Notes: generated by a model not told the origin, from the letters alone. A stretch of DNA of 64,000 nt from Magnetospirillum sp. 64-120 (GCA_001898825.1 MKVK01000014.1:310001-374000); one strand, 5' to 3'. Positions 1 to 9,932 are shown, counted from the stretch's first letter. Program-made: numbers and translations.

Positions 1-610
1 GCGGCATTTCCGACACCGCGCAGCCCATGGCGACGACGTCGTCGAACAGACGCTGGTTTTCCGGCGGATAGACCACGTCCAGACCGCCGGCCATCACCGC
101 CACCGTCCCCGACGGCAACGAGCCTTCGTGGGCGGCGGTGTCGATGCCGCGCGCCAGACCCGACACCACCACCAGATCGTCACGCCCCAATTCGGCCGCC
201 ATGCGCCGGGTCAGGTTGCGGCCGTTGACCGAGGCGTTGCGGGCGCCGACCATGGCGATCATCGACTTGGTCAGCAAGGACGCGTTGCCCAGGGCGTACA
301 GCACCGGCGGCGCGTCGTCGGTGGCGGCCAGCAGGCGGGGATAGCCCGGCTCGCACCCGGCCAGGATGGTGCAGCCCAAGTTTCGCGCCGCGTCCATCTC
401 GGCCTGGGCTTGGGATTTGGGGCAGACGACGATGGGCCGCGCCCGACCGCCGCGCCGCGCCAGTTCCGGCAGTTCCGCCAAGGCGCGCGCCGCGCTGCCA
501 TAGCGTTCCAGCAAACGCAAGAAGGTGCGCGGCCCGACATTTTCACTGCGGATCAACCGCAGCCAGTCAAGACGCTCGGAATCGGAAAGGGGGCGGATGT
601 CACCGAACAT
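1..610 (-). CDS. dprA: DNA-processing protein DprA, N-terminal part (runs off window start)
   Basis: DprA binds incoming single-stranded DNA and loads RecA during natural transformation; it is cytoplasmic. Reading the minus strand from the ATG at 610 gives MFGDIRPLSDSERLDWLRLI, the usual helical N-terminus, and later VVVSGLARGIDTAAHEG, the glycine-rich signature of the DprA Rossmann-like fold. The reading frame stays open to base 1, so the C-terminal third or so is outside the window. It lies 49 bases downstream of the patatin gene on the same strand and may be cotranscribed with it. Family identity is clear; whether the cell is transformable cannot be told from here. Confidence 0.9.
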   Translation of the reverse strand, partial: MFGDIRPLSDSERLDWLRLIRSENVGPRTFLRLLERYGSAARALAELPELARRGGRARPIVVCPKSQAQAEMDAARNLGCTILAGCEPGYPRLLAATDDAPPVLYALGNASLLTKSMIAMVGARNASVNGRNLTRRMAAELGRDDLVVVSGLARGIDTAAHEGSLPSGTVAVMAGGLDVVYPPENQRLFDDVVAMGCAVSEMP

Positions 611-659
611 GGGCGACACCTTCCCTTATTGCATGCAAACGGTCAAGACAGCACAGCCG

Positions 660-1772
660 TCACGGGACCGGCGCCAATGTCCCCCGCGCCAGGATATGGT
701 CGCACAGCGCCGAGGTATCCCAGGACGAGCCCACCCCCAGGGCTTTTTCCATGGCCGGCCAAGCCTCGTCAAAGGCGGCGTGCCCCATGTCACGCAGATG
801 GACCAGGAAATCCCAGGCCGGCGCGTCTTTGGAATAGATGCCCAAGCGCGCCAATTCGTCATCGGCGTGCACGCGGTGCAGGTTGACCCGCTTGACCCCG
901 CTTCTGGCGTCGATACGCCCGGAATCCACCAGATGGTTCAGGGTCTCGATGGCGTTGACTTCGTGAACCAGGGCGGCGGAAAAGGCGATTTCGGCCACCC
1001 GGTCCTGCACCTGCCGGGGCGTGCGGGGGATGGACGGCCGGTGCAGCGGCGTGCCGCCCACCACCACCAGATCGTCGCAGCCCAGGGCCACCACGCGCTG
1101 CAACAGCGGTGTCAGGGGCGGGTTGCCCATATAGCCGCCGTCCCAATAGCGGGCCATTTCCCCTTCGGCGGCGGCGTTCATGCCGGGCACCGCCATGCCG
1201 GCCTTCAGCACCGCCGGCGACACCGCGCCGTCGACGAAAACCTGGCGCCGGCATTCCTGGATATCGGTGGCCGCCACCAGCAGGACCGGCACCCCGTCCA
1301 TGGGGGCGGCCAGAAAGGCCGGCAGATGGGGAAAGACGTCGCGCAACACGTTGGTCAGATAAGTGCCGATGCCCGATTCCGTCGGCGCCGGGCCGGAACT
1401 GGCCATGTCGGCCCAGCGCGCCGCCGGGCTGTCGTCGATGTTCCAGCCCAAAGTCAGGCCGATGGTGGCGACCAGCGGGTTACCGCCCCAAAAGGCGGCG
1501 CGTGCGATGGACGACCACAGGTGTTCGGTCTTGGCCTGGGCCGCCTGGGCCATGCGCTTGCCCCGCGCGGCGGCTGGGCCGGGAAGTTCCGCCCCTTCCC
1601 GCAGACCATAAGCCAGGGCGGTGGCGCCCAACGCGCCCGACGACGCCCCCGACACGCCGCAGATTTCAATCTTGCCCGCCGCCACCTGATCCAACAGGCG
1701 GTCCACCACCCCCCAGGCGAAGGCGGCATGGGTGCCGCCGCCCTGCAACGCCAGCGCGATTTTCCGAGCCAT
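660..1772 (-). CDS. Patatin-like phospholipase
   Basis: A 370-residue serine lipid acyl hydrolase of the patatin family. The glycine-rich oxyanion loop QGGGTHAAFAWG lies at residues 10-21, the nucleophile elbow GASSG at 42-46 with Ser44, and the partner aspartate in the DGG of YWDGGYMGN near residue 215; these form the Ser-Asp dyad of the family. There is no signal peptide or membrane segment, so it is probably cytoplasmic or delivered by another route. Substrate cannot be read from sequence. Related proteins include phospholipases, PHB-granule esterases and bacterial effectors. The start ATG at 1772 places the oxyanion loop at the usual N-terminal distance. Confidence 0.85.
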   Translation of the reverse strand: MARKIALALQGGGTHAAFAWGVVDRLLDQVAAGKIEICGVSGASSGALGATALAYGLREGAELPGPAAARGKRMAQAAQAKTEHLWSSIARAAFWGGNPLVATIGLTLGWNIDDSPAARWADMASSGPAPTESGIGTYLTNVLRDVFPHLPAFLAAPMDGVPVLLVAATDIQECRRQVFVDGAVSPAVLKAGMAVPGMNAAAEGEMARYWDGGYMGNPPLTPLLQRVVALGCDDLVVVGGTPLHRPSIPRTPRQVQDRVAEIAFSAALVHEVNAIETLNHLVDSGRIDARSGVKRVNLHRVHADDELARLGIYSKDAPAWDFLVHLRDMGHAAFDEAWPAMEKALGVGSSWDTSALCDHILARGTLAPVP

Positions 1773-1909
1773 GACCGGCCTCCCTGTGATTTTTGTTGTG
1801 CGGAAATGCTACGCCCACACGCACAGGACGGCAATGGTCGCGGCGGCCATGGACAAACGTCCAGTCTGGGCTATGCTGTTGGAACGATTGGCAGTCCGGG
1901 GGGACCTTG

Positions 1910-2296
1910 ATGAGCAACCCAGAGCGTAAAACCTTCGCCAAGGGCACCATCATCTTCAAGGAAGGCGACAGCGGCCGCGAAGCCTATTTGCTGCAAAAGG
2001 GCAAGGTCCGCATCATCAAGAACGTGTCGGGCCGGCGCATCACCATCGGCAACGTCGCCCCCGGCCAGGTGTTCGGGGAAATGGCGCTGCTGGACAACGG
2101 CGTCCGCATGGGCACCGCCTTCGCCGAAGAAGACGTCACCTGCCTGACCATGCCCAAGGCCAACATCGACCACATGATGAACGAAGCCAATCCCGGCCTG
2201 GCCACCCTGGTCCATTCGCTGCTGGCCAGCGTGCGCAGCATGGGCGACGAACTGGCCCAAGCCCGCGCCGAGTTGGAAGAAGTCCGGCGCGGCTAG
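1910..2296 (+). CDS. Cyclic nucleotide-binding domain protein
   Basis: A 128-residue protein consisting almost entirely of a single cNMP-binding (Crp-type) beta-barrel. The start GTIIFKEGDSGREAYLLQKG and the phosphate-binding-cassette region VFGEMALLDNGVRMGTAFAE are visible. There is no DNA-binding helix-turn-helix; the C-terminus is a short charged helix (ELAQARAELEEVRRG). It may therefore act as a ligand-binding adaptor and not as a transcription factor. The cassette lacks the typical R(S/T)A pattern of strict cAMP binders, so the ligand is uncertain. ATG 1910 was chosen because a GGGGGGA Shine-Dalgarno run lies just upstream. It is transcribed away from the patatin gene. Confidence 0.75.
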   Translation: MSNPERKTFAKGTIIFKEGDSGREAYLLQKGKVRIIKNVSGRRITIGNVAPGQVFGEMALLDNGVRMGTAFAEEDVTCLTMPKANIDHMMNEANPGLATLVHSLLASVRSMGDELAQARAELEEVRRG

Positions 2297-2481
2297 CTTT
2301 GTTCAGCCAAAGCGGAAATAAAACCAGATTTTAAAGACGGCCCATACCGGGCTGGTCGCGTATCCGCGCTGCGCGTCGGCGCGCTGTAAAACCACACAAA
2401 AATTAGCAAGACTTAGGAATAGGTGACAAACCGGGGTGTATATATGTATGTAAATTACATAATACATCCCAGGAGCGACTC

Positions 2482-2991
2482 TTGCGCCGTTTCATCCGCC
2501 GTCACCAGCCGCCCGCCTGCCGACTGACCCCGTGGAAGGCGGCTTTTGGCGGCATCGTCGCCATGGCCGCCTGCGCACTTTTGGCGCAATTGGTGGGCGA
2601 ACCACTGCTGGTGGCGCCGTTGGCCGCGTCGGCGGTGCTGGTCTTCGCCGCCCATGAAAGCCCCATGGCGCAACCCGCCAACGTCATCGGCGGCCATATC
2701 CTGTCCACCACCGCCGCCCTGGTCGTGGCGGAAGTGTTGCCGCAAAGCTGGTGGGCCATGGCGCTGGCGGTGGGACTGGCCATCGCCCTGATGACCCTGA
2801 CGCGGCTGACCCATCCGCCGGCCGGCGCCGACGCCCTGGTGGTCACCGCGCTGCATCCGGGCTGGTCTTATCTGCTGTTCCCCATCGCTTTCGGCGCCAT
2901 CTTGCTGGTGGCCGCCGCCGTGCTGATCCACCGCGTGGTGCCGACACGCCGCCCCTATCCCCTGCCCATCGAGGAAAGCGGCGGCGCCTGA
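2482..2991 (+). CDS. HPP family integral membrane protein
   Basis: A 169-residue protein with about four hydrophobic segments and the eponymous motif THPPAGADALV (HPP) between the last two. HPP proteins are small inner-membrane proteins; some plant and cyanobacterial members transport nitrite, but the role here is unknown. The start is TTG at 2482, supported by AGGAGCG at 2471-2477; no ATG is as well placed. The 185 bases upstream are AT-richer than the surroundings and probably carry the promoter. The AEC transporter follows 58 bases downstream on the same strand. Confidence 0.75.
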   Translation: MRRFIRRHQPPACRLTPWKAAFGGIVAMAACALLAQLVGEPLLVAPLAASAVLVFAAHESPMAQPANVIGGHILSTTAALVVAEVLPQSWWAMALAVGLAIALMTLTRLTHPPAGADALVVTALHPGWSYLLFPIAFGAILLVAAAVLIHRVVPTRRPYPLPIEESGGA

Positions 2992-3049
2992 CCGGGTTTC
3001 GGTTCACCCCGACTTGCCTGGCCGGCCCTGATCGTGTCTTGATGATCCG

Positions 3050-3988
3050 ATGCTTGCCATCGCCGCCGCCATCATCCCCAATTTCGCGCTGATCCTGCTG
3101 GGCTGGGTCATCCGCGCCCGCCGCCTGCTGGAACCCGCCTTCTGGCCGCAGGCCGAGCGCCTGACCTATTACCTGTTGTTCCCAGCCCTGCTGGTCACCA
3201 ACCTGGCCGAAGCCAAGCTGACCGGCCTGCCGGTCCCGGCCATCGCCGCCGCCCAAGGCCTGGGCATCGTCGCCATCCTGGGTGTCCTGGCGTTGCCGTT
3301 GCGCTATTTCTGGCCACGGCTGCAGAATGACGGGCCGGGCTTCACCTCGCTTTTCCAGGGCGCCATCCGTCCCAACACCTACATGGCCTTCGCCGTCGCC
3401 GCGGCGCTTTGGGGATCGACCGGGGTGACGGTGGCGGCCATTTCCGCCGCCCTGGTGGTGCCGCTGGTCAACCTGCTGTGCGTCGCCGCCCTGGTCCATT
3501 GGGGGCAAGGCGACGGCAGACGCGGCCTGGGGCCAACCCTGGCCGCCATCGCCAAGAACCCGCTGATCATCGCCTGCCTGGTGGGGGCCGGCTTGAACCT
3601 GACCGGCATCGGCCTGCCCCCCATCATCGGCCCGTTCCTGAAAATCCTGGCCCAGGCGTCCCTGGCCTTGGGGCTGCTGTGCGTCGGCGCCGGGCTGGAC
3701 CTGGGGGCGGTGCGCGGTGCCGGCCGGGTGGTCGCCGCCTCGCTGGTCTTGAAGCTGGCGGCCCTGCCGCTGGCGGTGGGGGCCTTGGGCTGGTGGTTCG
3801 GCCTGCGCGGCGAGACCCTGGCCGCCACCATTCTTTATGCGGCGGTGCCGGTGGCCGCCAACGCCTATGTTCTGGCCCGCCAGTTAGGGGGCGACTTCCG
3901 GCTGGCCGCCGCCATCATCACCGCTTCGACTTTGGTGGCCGCCGCCACCTTGCCGGTGGCGACGCTGTTGATCGGTCACTTGCCCTGA
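3050..3988 (+). CDS. AEC (auxin efflux carrier) family transporter
   Basis: A 312-residue hydrophobic protein with about ten transmembrane segments in two five-helix halves, as in the AEC/BASS-like fold. The N-terminus (IIPNFALILLGWVIRARRLL) and the segment AKNPLIIACLVGAGLNLTGI, with the conserved KNP before the second half, are typical. AEC proteins export or import organic anions (malate, malonate, auxin-like acids) across the inner membrane. Substrate is not predictable. A second member lies at 20900-21838. rnr begins 25 bases downstream, so the two may share a transcript. Confidence 0.85.
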   Translation: MLAIAAAIIPNFALILLGWVIRARRLLEPAFWPQAERLTYYLLFPALLVTNLAEAKLTGLPVPAIAAAQGLGIVAILGVLALPLRYFWPRLQNDGPGFTSLFQGAIRPNTYMAFAVAAALWGSTGVTVAAISAALVVPLVNLLCVAALVHWGQGDGRRGLGPTLAAIAKNPLIIACLVGAGLNLTGIGLPPIIGPFLKILAQASLALGLLCVGAGLDLGAVRGAGRVVAASLVLKLAALPLAVGALGWWFGLRGETLAATILYAAVPVAANAYVLARQLGGDFRLAAAIITASTLVAAATLPVATLLIGHLP

Positions 3989-4013
3989 ACCCAGGGCAGG
4001 GTTAGGCTTTGGC

Positions 4014-6230
4014 ATGACCAAGCCCAAATCCCCCAAGCACAAGCCCATCCCCTCGAAACAAGAGGTGTTGGATTTCATCCGCTCGCAGCCCGGCCATGTG
4101 GGCAAGCGCGAACTGGCCCGCGCCTTCAACCTGAAGGGCGCCGACAAGATCATGCTGAAGGCGGTGCTGAAAGAGCTGGAAGGCGAAGGCCACGTGCAGC
4201 GCGGCGCCAAGAAGCGCTTCGCCCGCCCCGGTGCCCTGCCCGAGGTCTCGGTGGTGGAAATCACCGGCAGCGACGCCGACGGCGAATTGCTGGCCCGCCT
4301 GGTGGCCTGGGACCAGGACGGGCGCCCGCCGCGCATCTACATGGCGCCGTGGCGCAAGGGCGAGCTGACGGTGGGCGTCGGCGACAAGGTGCTGGCCAAG
4401 CTGCGCCGGGTCCAGGGCGACGCCTACGAGGCCAAGCCCATCCGCGTCGTCGGCGAAGCCCGCGCCCGGGTCTTAGGCGTCTTCGAGGCCAATCCCGACG
4501 GCACCGGGCGCATCCGCCCCACCTCGCGCAAGGAACGGTCCGACTATCTGGTGCCCAAGGGCGAGACCGGCGGCGCCGAAGCGGGCGAACTGGTCTTGGG
4601 CGACCTGCTGCCCGGCCGCCTGTACGGCCTGCGCCAAGTGGTGATCAAGGAACGCCTGGGCCGCATGGGGGCGCCCAAATCGGTGTCGCTGGTGGCCATC
4701 CACGCCAACGACATCCCCTTTGAATTTCCCGCCGACGCCCTGACCCAGGCGAAGAAATCCGGCCCCGCCACCATGGAGCACCGCGTCGACCTGCGCGACG
4801 TGCCGCTGGTCACCATCGACGGCGAGGACGCCCGCGACTTCGACGACGCCGTGTGGGCCGAACCCGACCCCGACCCCAACAACCAGGGCGGCTGGCACTG
4901 TCTGGTGGCCATCGCCGACGTGTCCTGGTACGTGCGCCCCGGCGACGCCCTGGACAAGGAAGCCTTCAAGCGCGGCAACTCGGTCTATTTCCCCGACCGG
5001 GTGGTGCCCATGCTGCCCGAGGAACTGTCCAACGGCTGGTGCAGCTTGCGCCCCAACGAGGATCGCGGCTGTCTGGCCGTCCGTTTCTGGCTGGACAAGG
5101 ACGGCAACAAGCGCCGCCACAAATTCGTCCGCGCCATGATGCGATCCGCCGCACGGCTGACCTATACCCAGGTGCAGAAGGCCAAGGACGGCCAAACCGA
5201 CGAGTTGACCGGCCCGTTGCTGGAACCGGTGATCAATCCGCTGTACGGCGCCTGGAAGGCGCTGCAGGCGGCGCGCGAGAAGCGCGGCGTGCTGGAACTG
5301 GACATCCCCGAGCGCAAGGTGGACATCGACGCCGAAGGCAAGGTCTTGGGCATCAAGGTGCGTGAACGCTTCGACAGCCACAAGCTGATCGAGGACTTCA
5401 TGATCCAGGCCAATGTCTGCGCCGCCGAAGAACTGGAACGCGTCCACAAGCCGTGCATGTACCGTATCCACGACCAGCCGTCCCTGGAAAAGCTGGACGG
5501 CCTGCGCGAGTTCCTGCGGTCCCTGGATTTGTCCCTGCCCAAGGGCCAGGTCCTGCGCCCGGCGCAGTTGAACCAGATCCTGGAGAAGGTCAAGGACGGC
5601 CCCAACGAGGTGCTGGTCAACGAAGTCATGCTGCGCAGCCAGGCGCAAGCGGTCTATTCGCCGGAAAACATCGGCCATTTCGGCTTGGCGCTGGCACGTT
5701 ACGCCCATTTCACCTCGCCCATCCGCCGTTATGCCGACCTTCTGGTGCATCGCGCCCTGGTGTCGGGCCTGGGCCTGGGCGAAGGCGGGCTGCCTCCCGA
5801 CTGCCTGCCCGAGTTCCCCGGCTGGGGCGAACACATTTCCATCACCGAACGCCGGGCGGCGGCGGCGGAACGGGAAGCGGTGGACCGCTACGTCACCGCC
5901 TTCCTGGCCGACCGGGTCGGCGCCACCTTCGCCGCCAAGGTGTCGGGTGTGACCCGCTTCGGCCTGTTCGTCACCCTGGCCGACACCGGCGCCGACGGCA
6001 TCATCCCCATCGGCACCCTGCCCGAGGATTTCTACGTCCACGACGAGGTCCATCACTGCCTGGTGGGCAAGCGCACCCGCAAGACCTTCCAGTTGGGGCA
6101 GTTGCTGCAGGTGGTGCTGCACGAAGCCAATCCCCTGACCGGTTCCATGGTCTTTCAACTGGAAGGTTCGGGACCACGGGTCCGCGCCGTCAGCCGCAAA
6201 CCGGCCCCCTATCGACGGGGACGGCGCTGA
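4014..6230 (+). CDS. rnr: Ribonuclease R
   Basis: A processive 3'-to-5' exoribonuclease that degrades structured RNA, including rRNA and tmRNA-tagged messages. At 738 residues it shows an N-terminal winged-helix region (about 1-65), cold-shock OB folds (about 70-230), the RNB catalytic domain with the Mg-binding motif TIDGEDARDFDDAV (Asp269, Asp272, Asp275, Asp277, Asp278), and a C-terminal S1 domain (about 635-715, KVSGVTRFGLFVTL). It ends in a short basic tail (RKPAPYRRGRR), shorter than the E. coli tail. All catalytic aspartates are present. Start is the ATG at 4014. Confidence 0.95.
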   Translation: MTKPKSPKHKPIPSKQEVLDFIRSQPGHVGKRELARAFNLKGADKIMLKAVLKELEGEGHVQRGAKKRFARPGALPEVSVVEITGSDADGELLARLVAWDQDGRPPRIYMAPWRKGELTVGVGDKVLAKLRRVQGDAYEAKPIRVVGEARARVLGVFEANPDGTGRIRPTSRKERSDYLVPKGETGGAEAGELVLGDLLPGRLYGLRQVVIKERLGRMGAPKSVSLVAIHANDIPFEFPADALTQAKKSGPATMEHRVDLRDVPLVTIDGEDARDFDDAVWAEPDPDPNNQGGWHCLVAIADVSWYVRPGDALDKEAFKRGNSVYFPDRVVPMLPEELSNGWCSLRPNEDRGCLAVRFWLDKDGNKRRHKFVRAMMRSAARLTYTQVQKAKDGQTDELTGPLLEPVINPLYGAWKALQAAREKRGVLELDIPERKVDIDAEGKVLGIKVRERFDSHKLIEDFMIQANVCAAEELERVHKPCMYRIHDQPSLEKLDGLREFLRSLDLSLPKGQVLRPAQLNQILEKVKDGPNEVLVNEVMLRSQAQAVYSPENIGHFGLALARYAHFTSPIRRYADLLVHRALVSGLGLGEGGLPPDCLPEFPGWGEHISITERRAAAAEREAVDRYVTAFLADRVGATFAAKVSGVTRFGLFVTLADTGADGIIPIGTLPEDFYVHDEVHHCLVGKRTRKTFQLGQLLQVVLHEANPLTGSMVFQLEGSGPRVRAVSRKPAPYRRGRR

Positions 6231-6364
6231 GCCCGCGCGGCGTCTGAGCGAGCCCGGCACGGGCGGCCATCGGCCAAACCGGCGGGGACGGCGCCAGAAA
6301 ACCCTGTACCCTGGCGCGAATGGATCGCATATTAGGGGGATACTTTCGAAGGAGACTCCCCCTG

Positions 6365-7984
6365 GTGCGCGGAAACCGACTCGCCGGCTGGACCGTCACC
6401 GCATCGCTGTTGATGGTGGGAGCCAGTGCGCCCGTGATTCCGGGGATCGCCGGCCTTGACGCGCCCTATGACACCGTGGAAGCCGAACGCACCTTCGATT
6501 TCGGCTTCCGCGCCATCCTGGACCGCACGCTGGACGCCACCACCGCCTCGGCCCTGGCCATGGAAGGCCTGCGGGGCTTGGGCAACATCGATCCCAACAT
6601 CGCGCTGACCCGGCTGGACGACAAGATGCTGCTGAATTCGGCGTCCAACCTGATCGCCGAATACCCGGCCCCCGACGACAACGACGTGCGCGGCTGGGCG
6701 CGGCTGACGGTGACCGTCGCCCTGGACGCCCGCGGCCTGTCCGATTCCTTGCGCGACGCCGACCCCGAACGCATCTATGAAGCGGTGTTCGACGCCACCC
6801 TGGCCCACCAGGATTTGTTTTCCCGCTATTCCGGGGCCCGCGAATCCCGCGAATTGCGGGCCAACCGCAACGGCTTCGGCGGCATCGGCATCCGCTTCGA
6901 GCTGAGCGAAGGCGACATCCGCATCACCGAGGTGATGGAGGATTCGCCGTCGTCGCGCGCCGGCATCCAGGTGGGCGACCTGTTGACCCATGTGGACGGG
7001 CAGCCCATTTCCGGCCTGTCGCGCGACGAATTGTCGCGGCGTCTGCGCGGCCCGGTGGACAGCCGGGTCAGCATCGGCATCCGGCGCGGCTACAAGCCCA
7101 TGGATCTGGCGCTTCGGCGCGACCTGATCGTCCCCGAGACGGTGACGTCGGGCTATCACGACGGCATCGGCGTGTTCCGCCTGACCGGCTTCAACAAATC
7201 CACCGCCGACACCCTGCGCCGGTCGCTTTTGGCCATGCGCCAGGAACACGGCGAGGAGATGGTCGGCGTCATCTTGGACATGCGCGGCAATCCCGGCGGC
7301 TTCCTGGACCAGGCGGTGGACGTGGCCGACCTGTTCATCCCCGACGGCCCCATCGTCGCCACCAGGGGGCGGCATCCGCTGTCCAACCAGTCCTATGAAG
7401 CCCGTCCCGGCGACATCGGGGAAGACCTGCCGGTGGTGGTCCTGATGGACGGCAAGGCGGCGTCGGCGGCCGAAATCGTCGCCGCCGCCCTGCAGGACAG
7501 CGGCCATGCGGTGGTGGTCGGCACCGCCTCGTACGGCAAGGGCACGGTGCAAAGCCTGATCGAACTGCCCAACCAGGGCGAACTGCATCTGACCTGGTCG
7601 CGCTTCCACACGCCGTCCGGCTATGCCCTGCACGGCCTGGGGGTTCTGCCCAACATCTGCACCACCCAGGCCACCAAGGGCGCCGACGCGCAAAGCCTGG
7701 CCCGGTCGGTGGCCAACGCCCCCGCCGCCGCCCAGATCACCGCCCAGCTGAACCAGTGGCGGTCTTCCGACATCACCGAGGTCACCTTGCGCGCCCGCCT
7801 GCGCGGCCTGTGCGCGGCGGAACCCCATGTGGACGGCGAACGCGACCTGGCGGTGGCCCGTGTCCTGCTGAACGACCCCGTGCTGTACGGATCGGCCCTG
7901 GCGCTGTCGGCGCCCACCGGCTTGTCCGCCGCCGCCATCCTGCCCAACAACCGCCCCCCCGTCGCCGGAGCCCGAGGAAATTGA
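6365..7984 (+). CDS. S41 family C-terminal processing peptidase (CtpA/Prc type)
   Basis: A periplasmic serine protease that trims or degrades envelope proteins. Order: hydrophobic export segment (LAGWTVTASLLMVGAS), helical N-terminal region, PDZ domain (GGIGIRFELSEGDIRITEV to SRDELSRRLRG), S41 catalytic core with nucleophile in GKAASAAEIVAAAL and general-base Lys in SYGKGTVQ, then a C-terminal extension of about 110 residues. Ser and Lys of the dyad are present. GTG 6365 was chosen because AAGGAG at 6349-6354 sits at proper distance; an in-frame ATG at 6320 lacks a ribosome-binding site but cannot be excluded. The stop overlaps the possible TTG start of the following diguanylate cyclase. Confidence 0.85.
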   Translation: MRGNRLAGWTVTASLLMVGASAPVIPGIAGLDAPYDTVEAERTFDFGFRAILDRTLDATTASALAMEGLRGLGNIDPNIALTRLDDKMLLNSASNLIAEYPAPDDNDVRGWARLTVTVALDARGLSDSLRDADPERIYEAVFDATLAHQDLFSRYSGARESRELRANRNGFGGIGIRFELSEGDIRITEVMEDSPSSRAGIQVGDLLTHVDGQPISGLSRDELSRRLRGPVDSRVSIGIRRGYKPMDLALRRDLIVPETVTSGYHDGIGVFRLTGFNKSTADTLRRSLLAMRQEHGEEMVGVILDMRGNPGGFLDQAVDVADLFIPDGPIVATRGRHPLSNQSYEARPGDIGEDLPVVVLMDGKAASAAEIVAAALQDSGHAVVVGTASYGKGTVQSLIELPNQGELHLTWSRFHTPSGYALHGLGVLPNICTTQATKGADAQSLARSVANAPAAAQITAQLNQWRSSDITEVTLRARLRGLCAAEPHVDGERDLAVARVLLNDPVLYGSALALSAPTGLSAAAILPNNRPPVAGARGN

Positions 7985-7995
7985 CCCGCCCGTCC

Positions 7996-9039
7996 ATGGT
8001 CCTGTCCAATTCGGCCCCCAGCCTTGACCTGCAAAGCCTGATGGAATCGGTGGTGCGCATCACCGAACAGCGTTCACGCGAAAATCTGGAACATTGTCTG
8101 GTCACCACCTTGCTGGAACTGACCTCGCTGAGCCGGGTTTCCATCCAGCGCCCGCTGATGCGCAGCGACGGATTGCAGGCGGAATGCGTCGCCAGCGCCG
8201 AAAAGGGCGCCAGCACCACCGAAGGCGGCTGCCAGCCGCTGGAACAGGACCACCTGCTGGCCCAGGCCTGGGCCATGGGGGAAGAGGCCCGCAGCGTCGA
8301 TTCCAGCGGCCTGGTGCGGGTCTGCCTGCCCATTTCCACCATGGGCGAGGACGTGTCGGCCTTCCTGACCATCGAGACCCGCACCGATCCCGGCCCGTAT
8401 CTGGACCTGATCCGCGGTTTCGCCGCCATCTACCGCAATTTCCTGGGCATCCTGCGCGAAGCCGAACGCGACACTCTGACCGGGCTGAAGAACCGCAAGA
8501 CCTTCGACGAGAAGATCGGCCGCATCATCGCCAACAGCCACGCCCTGTCCCAACTGGCGCCCCAGGAACGCCGCCATCACGAAGACGGCGAGCAGCACTG
8601 GCTGGGCATGCTGGACATCGACCACTTCAAGCGCGTCAACGACACCTTCGGCCACGTCTTCGGCGACGAAGTGCTGCTGCTGTTTTCCGCCATGATGCGC
8701 AAGGTGTTCCGTTCCGACGACCTGCTGTTCCGTTTCGGCGGCGAGGAATTCGTGGTGATCCTGGCCCCCACCACCCACGCCAACGCCCATCAGGTGTTCC
8801 AACGCTTCCGCACCGCCGTCCAGGACTTCACCTTCCCGCAGGTGGGCAAGGTGACGGTCAGCATCGGCTTCGTCGCCATCAAGCCCGGCGACATTTCGTC
8901 TGCGGTGATCGGCCAGGCCGACGAAGCCCTGTACTGGGCCAAGCGCAACGGCCGCAATCAGGTCCGCCAATACGAACAACTGCTGAAGGACGGCCACATC
9001 AAGCCGCCCCAGGAAGAAGGGGCGATCGAGCTGTTTTAA
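7996..9039 (+). CDS. GGDEF domain diguanylate cyclase with N-terminal GAF-like region
   Basis: Makes c-di-GMP from two GTP. About 347 residues: residues 1-145 resemble a GAF-type sensory fold (weak), and 150-320 form a GGDEF domain ([13 protein letters not shown] to [15 protein letters not shown]). The active-site motif GGEEF is at 248-252 and is preceded by RSDD in the correct I-site spacing, so it is probably catalytically active and product-inhibited. No membrane segment, so cytoplasmic. The ATG at 7996 is used; a TTG at 7981 overlapping the ctpA-type stop is an alternative. It follows the protease gene by 11 bases and is likely cotranscribed. Confidence 0.88.
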   Translation: MVLSNSAPSLDLQSLMESVVRITEQRSRENLEHCLVTTLLELTSLSRVSIQRPLMRSDGLQAECVASAEKGASTTEGGCQPLEQDHLLAQAWAMGEEARSVDSSGLVRVCLPISTMGEDVSAFLTIETRTDPGPYLDLIRGFAAIYRNFLGILREAERDTLTGLKNRKTFDEKIGRIIANSHALSQLAPQERRHHEDGEQHWLGMLDIDHFKRVNDTFGHVFGDEVLLLFSAMMRKVFRSDDLLFRFGGEEFVVILAPTTHANAHQVFQRFRTAVQDFTFPQVGKVTVSIGFVAIKPGDISSAVIGQADEALYWAKRNGRNQVRQYEQLLKDGHIKPPQEEGAIELF

Positions 9040-9137
9040 CCGCTTTTTTACAAGAAGCTCTTGACACCCTCGCCCAGATCAGTATCTTCCGCCGCCTACA
9101 GTTTCGCATAAGCATTAACGATTTCGGGATTTTCGCC

Positions 9138-9305
9138 ATGGCCAAGCCTGCCACCATCCTCATCAAGCTGGTTAGCTCCGCCGGTACCGGCTTTTTCTAC
9201 GTGGCGAAGAAGAACCCGCGTAAGACCACGGAAAAGCTGAAGTTCCGCAAGTATGACCCCGTCGTGCGCAAGCATGTCGAGTTCAACGAAGCGAAGATCA
9301 AGTAA
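9138..9305 (+). CDS. rpmG: 50S ribosomal protein L33
   Basis: A 55-residue large-subunit protein contacting the E-site tRNA region. Lysine-rich sequence with [20 protein letters not shown] is diagnostic. The two CxxC pairs of zinc-binding L33 paralogues are absent, so this is the zinc-independent form. It stands alone and is followed 31 bases downstream by a strong terminator. Confidence 0.95.
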   Translation: MAKPATILIKLVSSAGTGFFYVAKKNPRKTTEKLKFRKYDPVVRKHVEFNEAKIK

Positions 9306-9336
9306 GCTTCGCGGCGTTCTTTACGCGTTTCGCTGA

Positions 9337-9367
9337 AACGCCCGCCTGCAGCGCAGGCGGGCGTTTT
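9337..9367 (+). terminator. Rho-independent terminator of rpmG
   Basis: A perfect 13-bp stem (9337-9349 with 9353-9365) and a three-base loop, ending in TTTT. It lies 31 bases past the rpmG stop. Confidence 0.88.
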
Positions 9368-9400
9368 GCTTTGCCTGCGCGGCCAGCACCAAGCACAAAC

Positions 9401-9431
9401 AAAAACGGCCGGGCGATGCCCGGCCGTTTTT
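9401..9431. terminator. Bidirectional terminator between rpmG and divK
   Basis: A perfect 14-bp stem (9401-9414 with 9418-9431), loop GAT, bordered by A5 on one side and T5 on the other. It works as an intrinsic terminator on either strand and most likely ends the minus-strand divK transcript, whose stop is 18 bases away. Confidence 0.88.
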
Positions 9432-9448
9432 GTCAGCAAAGCCCGGGA

Positions 9449-9814
9449 TCACCCCAGGAACTTGGCGATGGTTTCCAGGAAACCGGTCACCGAGATGGGC
9501 TTGGCGATGTAACCCTCGCAGCCGCCCTCGCGGATCTTTTCCTCGTCCCCCTTCATGGCGAAGGCGGTCACGGCGATGACCGGAATGGACTTCAGTTCGT
9601 CGTCATGCTTCAGCATACGGGTGATTTCCAGGCCCGAGACTTCGGGAAGCTGGATATCCATCAAGATCAGATCCGGCCGGTTGGCGCGGGCGATATCCAT
9701 GGCTTCGCGCCCATCCTTGGTTTGCAAGGTGGCGTAACCATTGGCCTGCAGCAGGTCGTTGAACAACTTCATATTCAGATCGTTGTCTTCAACGATCAAG
9801 ACGGTCTTCGACAT
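9449..9814 (-). CDS. divK: Single-domain response regulator DivK
   Basis: A 121-residue stand-alone receiver. In Caulobacter DivK is phosphorylated by PleC/DivJ and steers cell polarity and CtrA activity. The acidic pair Glu9/Asp10, phospho-acceptor Asp53 ([15 protein letters not shown]), Thr in [12 protein letters not shown] and Lys in YIAKPIS are all present. The sequence follows Caulobacter DivK closely over its length, including [19 protein letters not shown]. No pleD follows it here. AGAGGG lies upstream of the ATG at 9814. Confidence 0.9.
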   Translation of the reverse strand: MSKTVLIVEDNDLNMKLFNDLLQANGYATLQTKDGREAMDIARANRPDLILMDIQLPEVSGLEITRMLKHDDELKSIPVIAVTAFAMKGDEEKIREGGCEGYIAKPISVTGFLETIAKFLG

Positions 9815-9932
9815 TCAACCCTCTGATGACAGGCCCCACAAAACCATCCGGCAAGCCGAACGGAATCCCCCTAAAAGGCGCCTGAGTATCGCCCAGATTA
9901 TCGCTTTAAGTCAAACCCACGAAGGTCTGTAC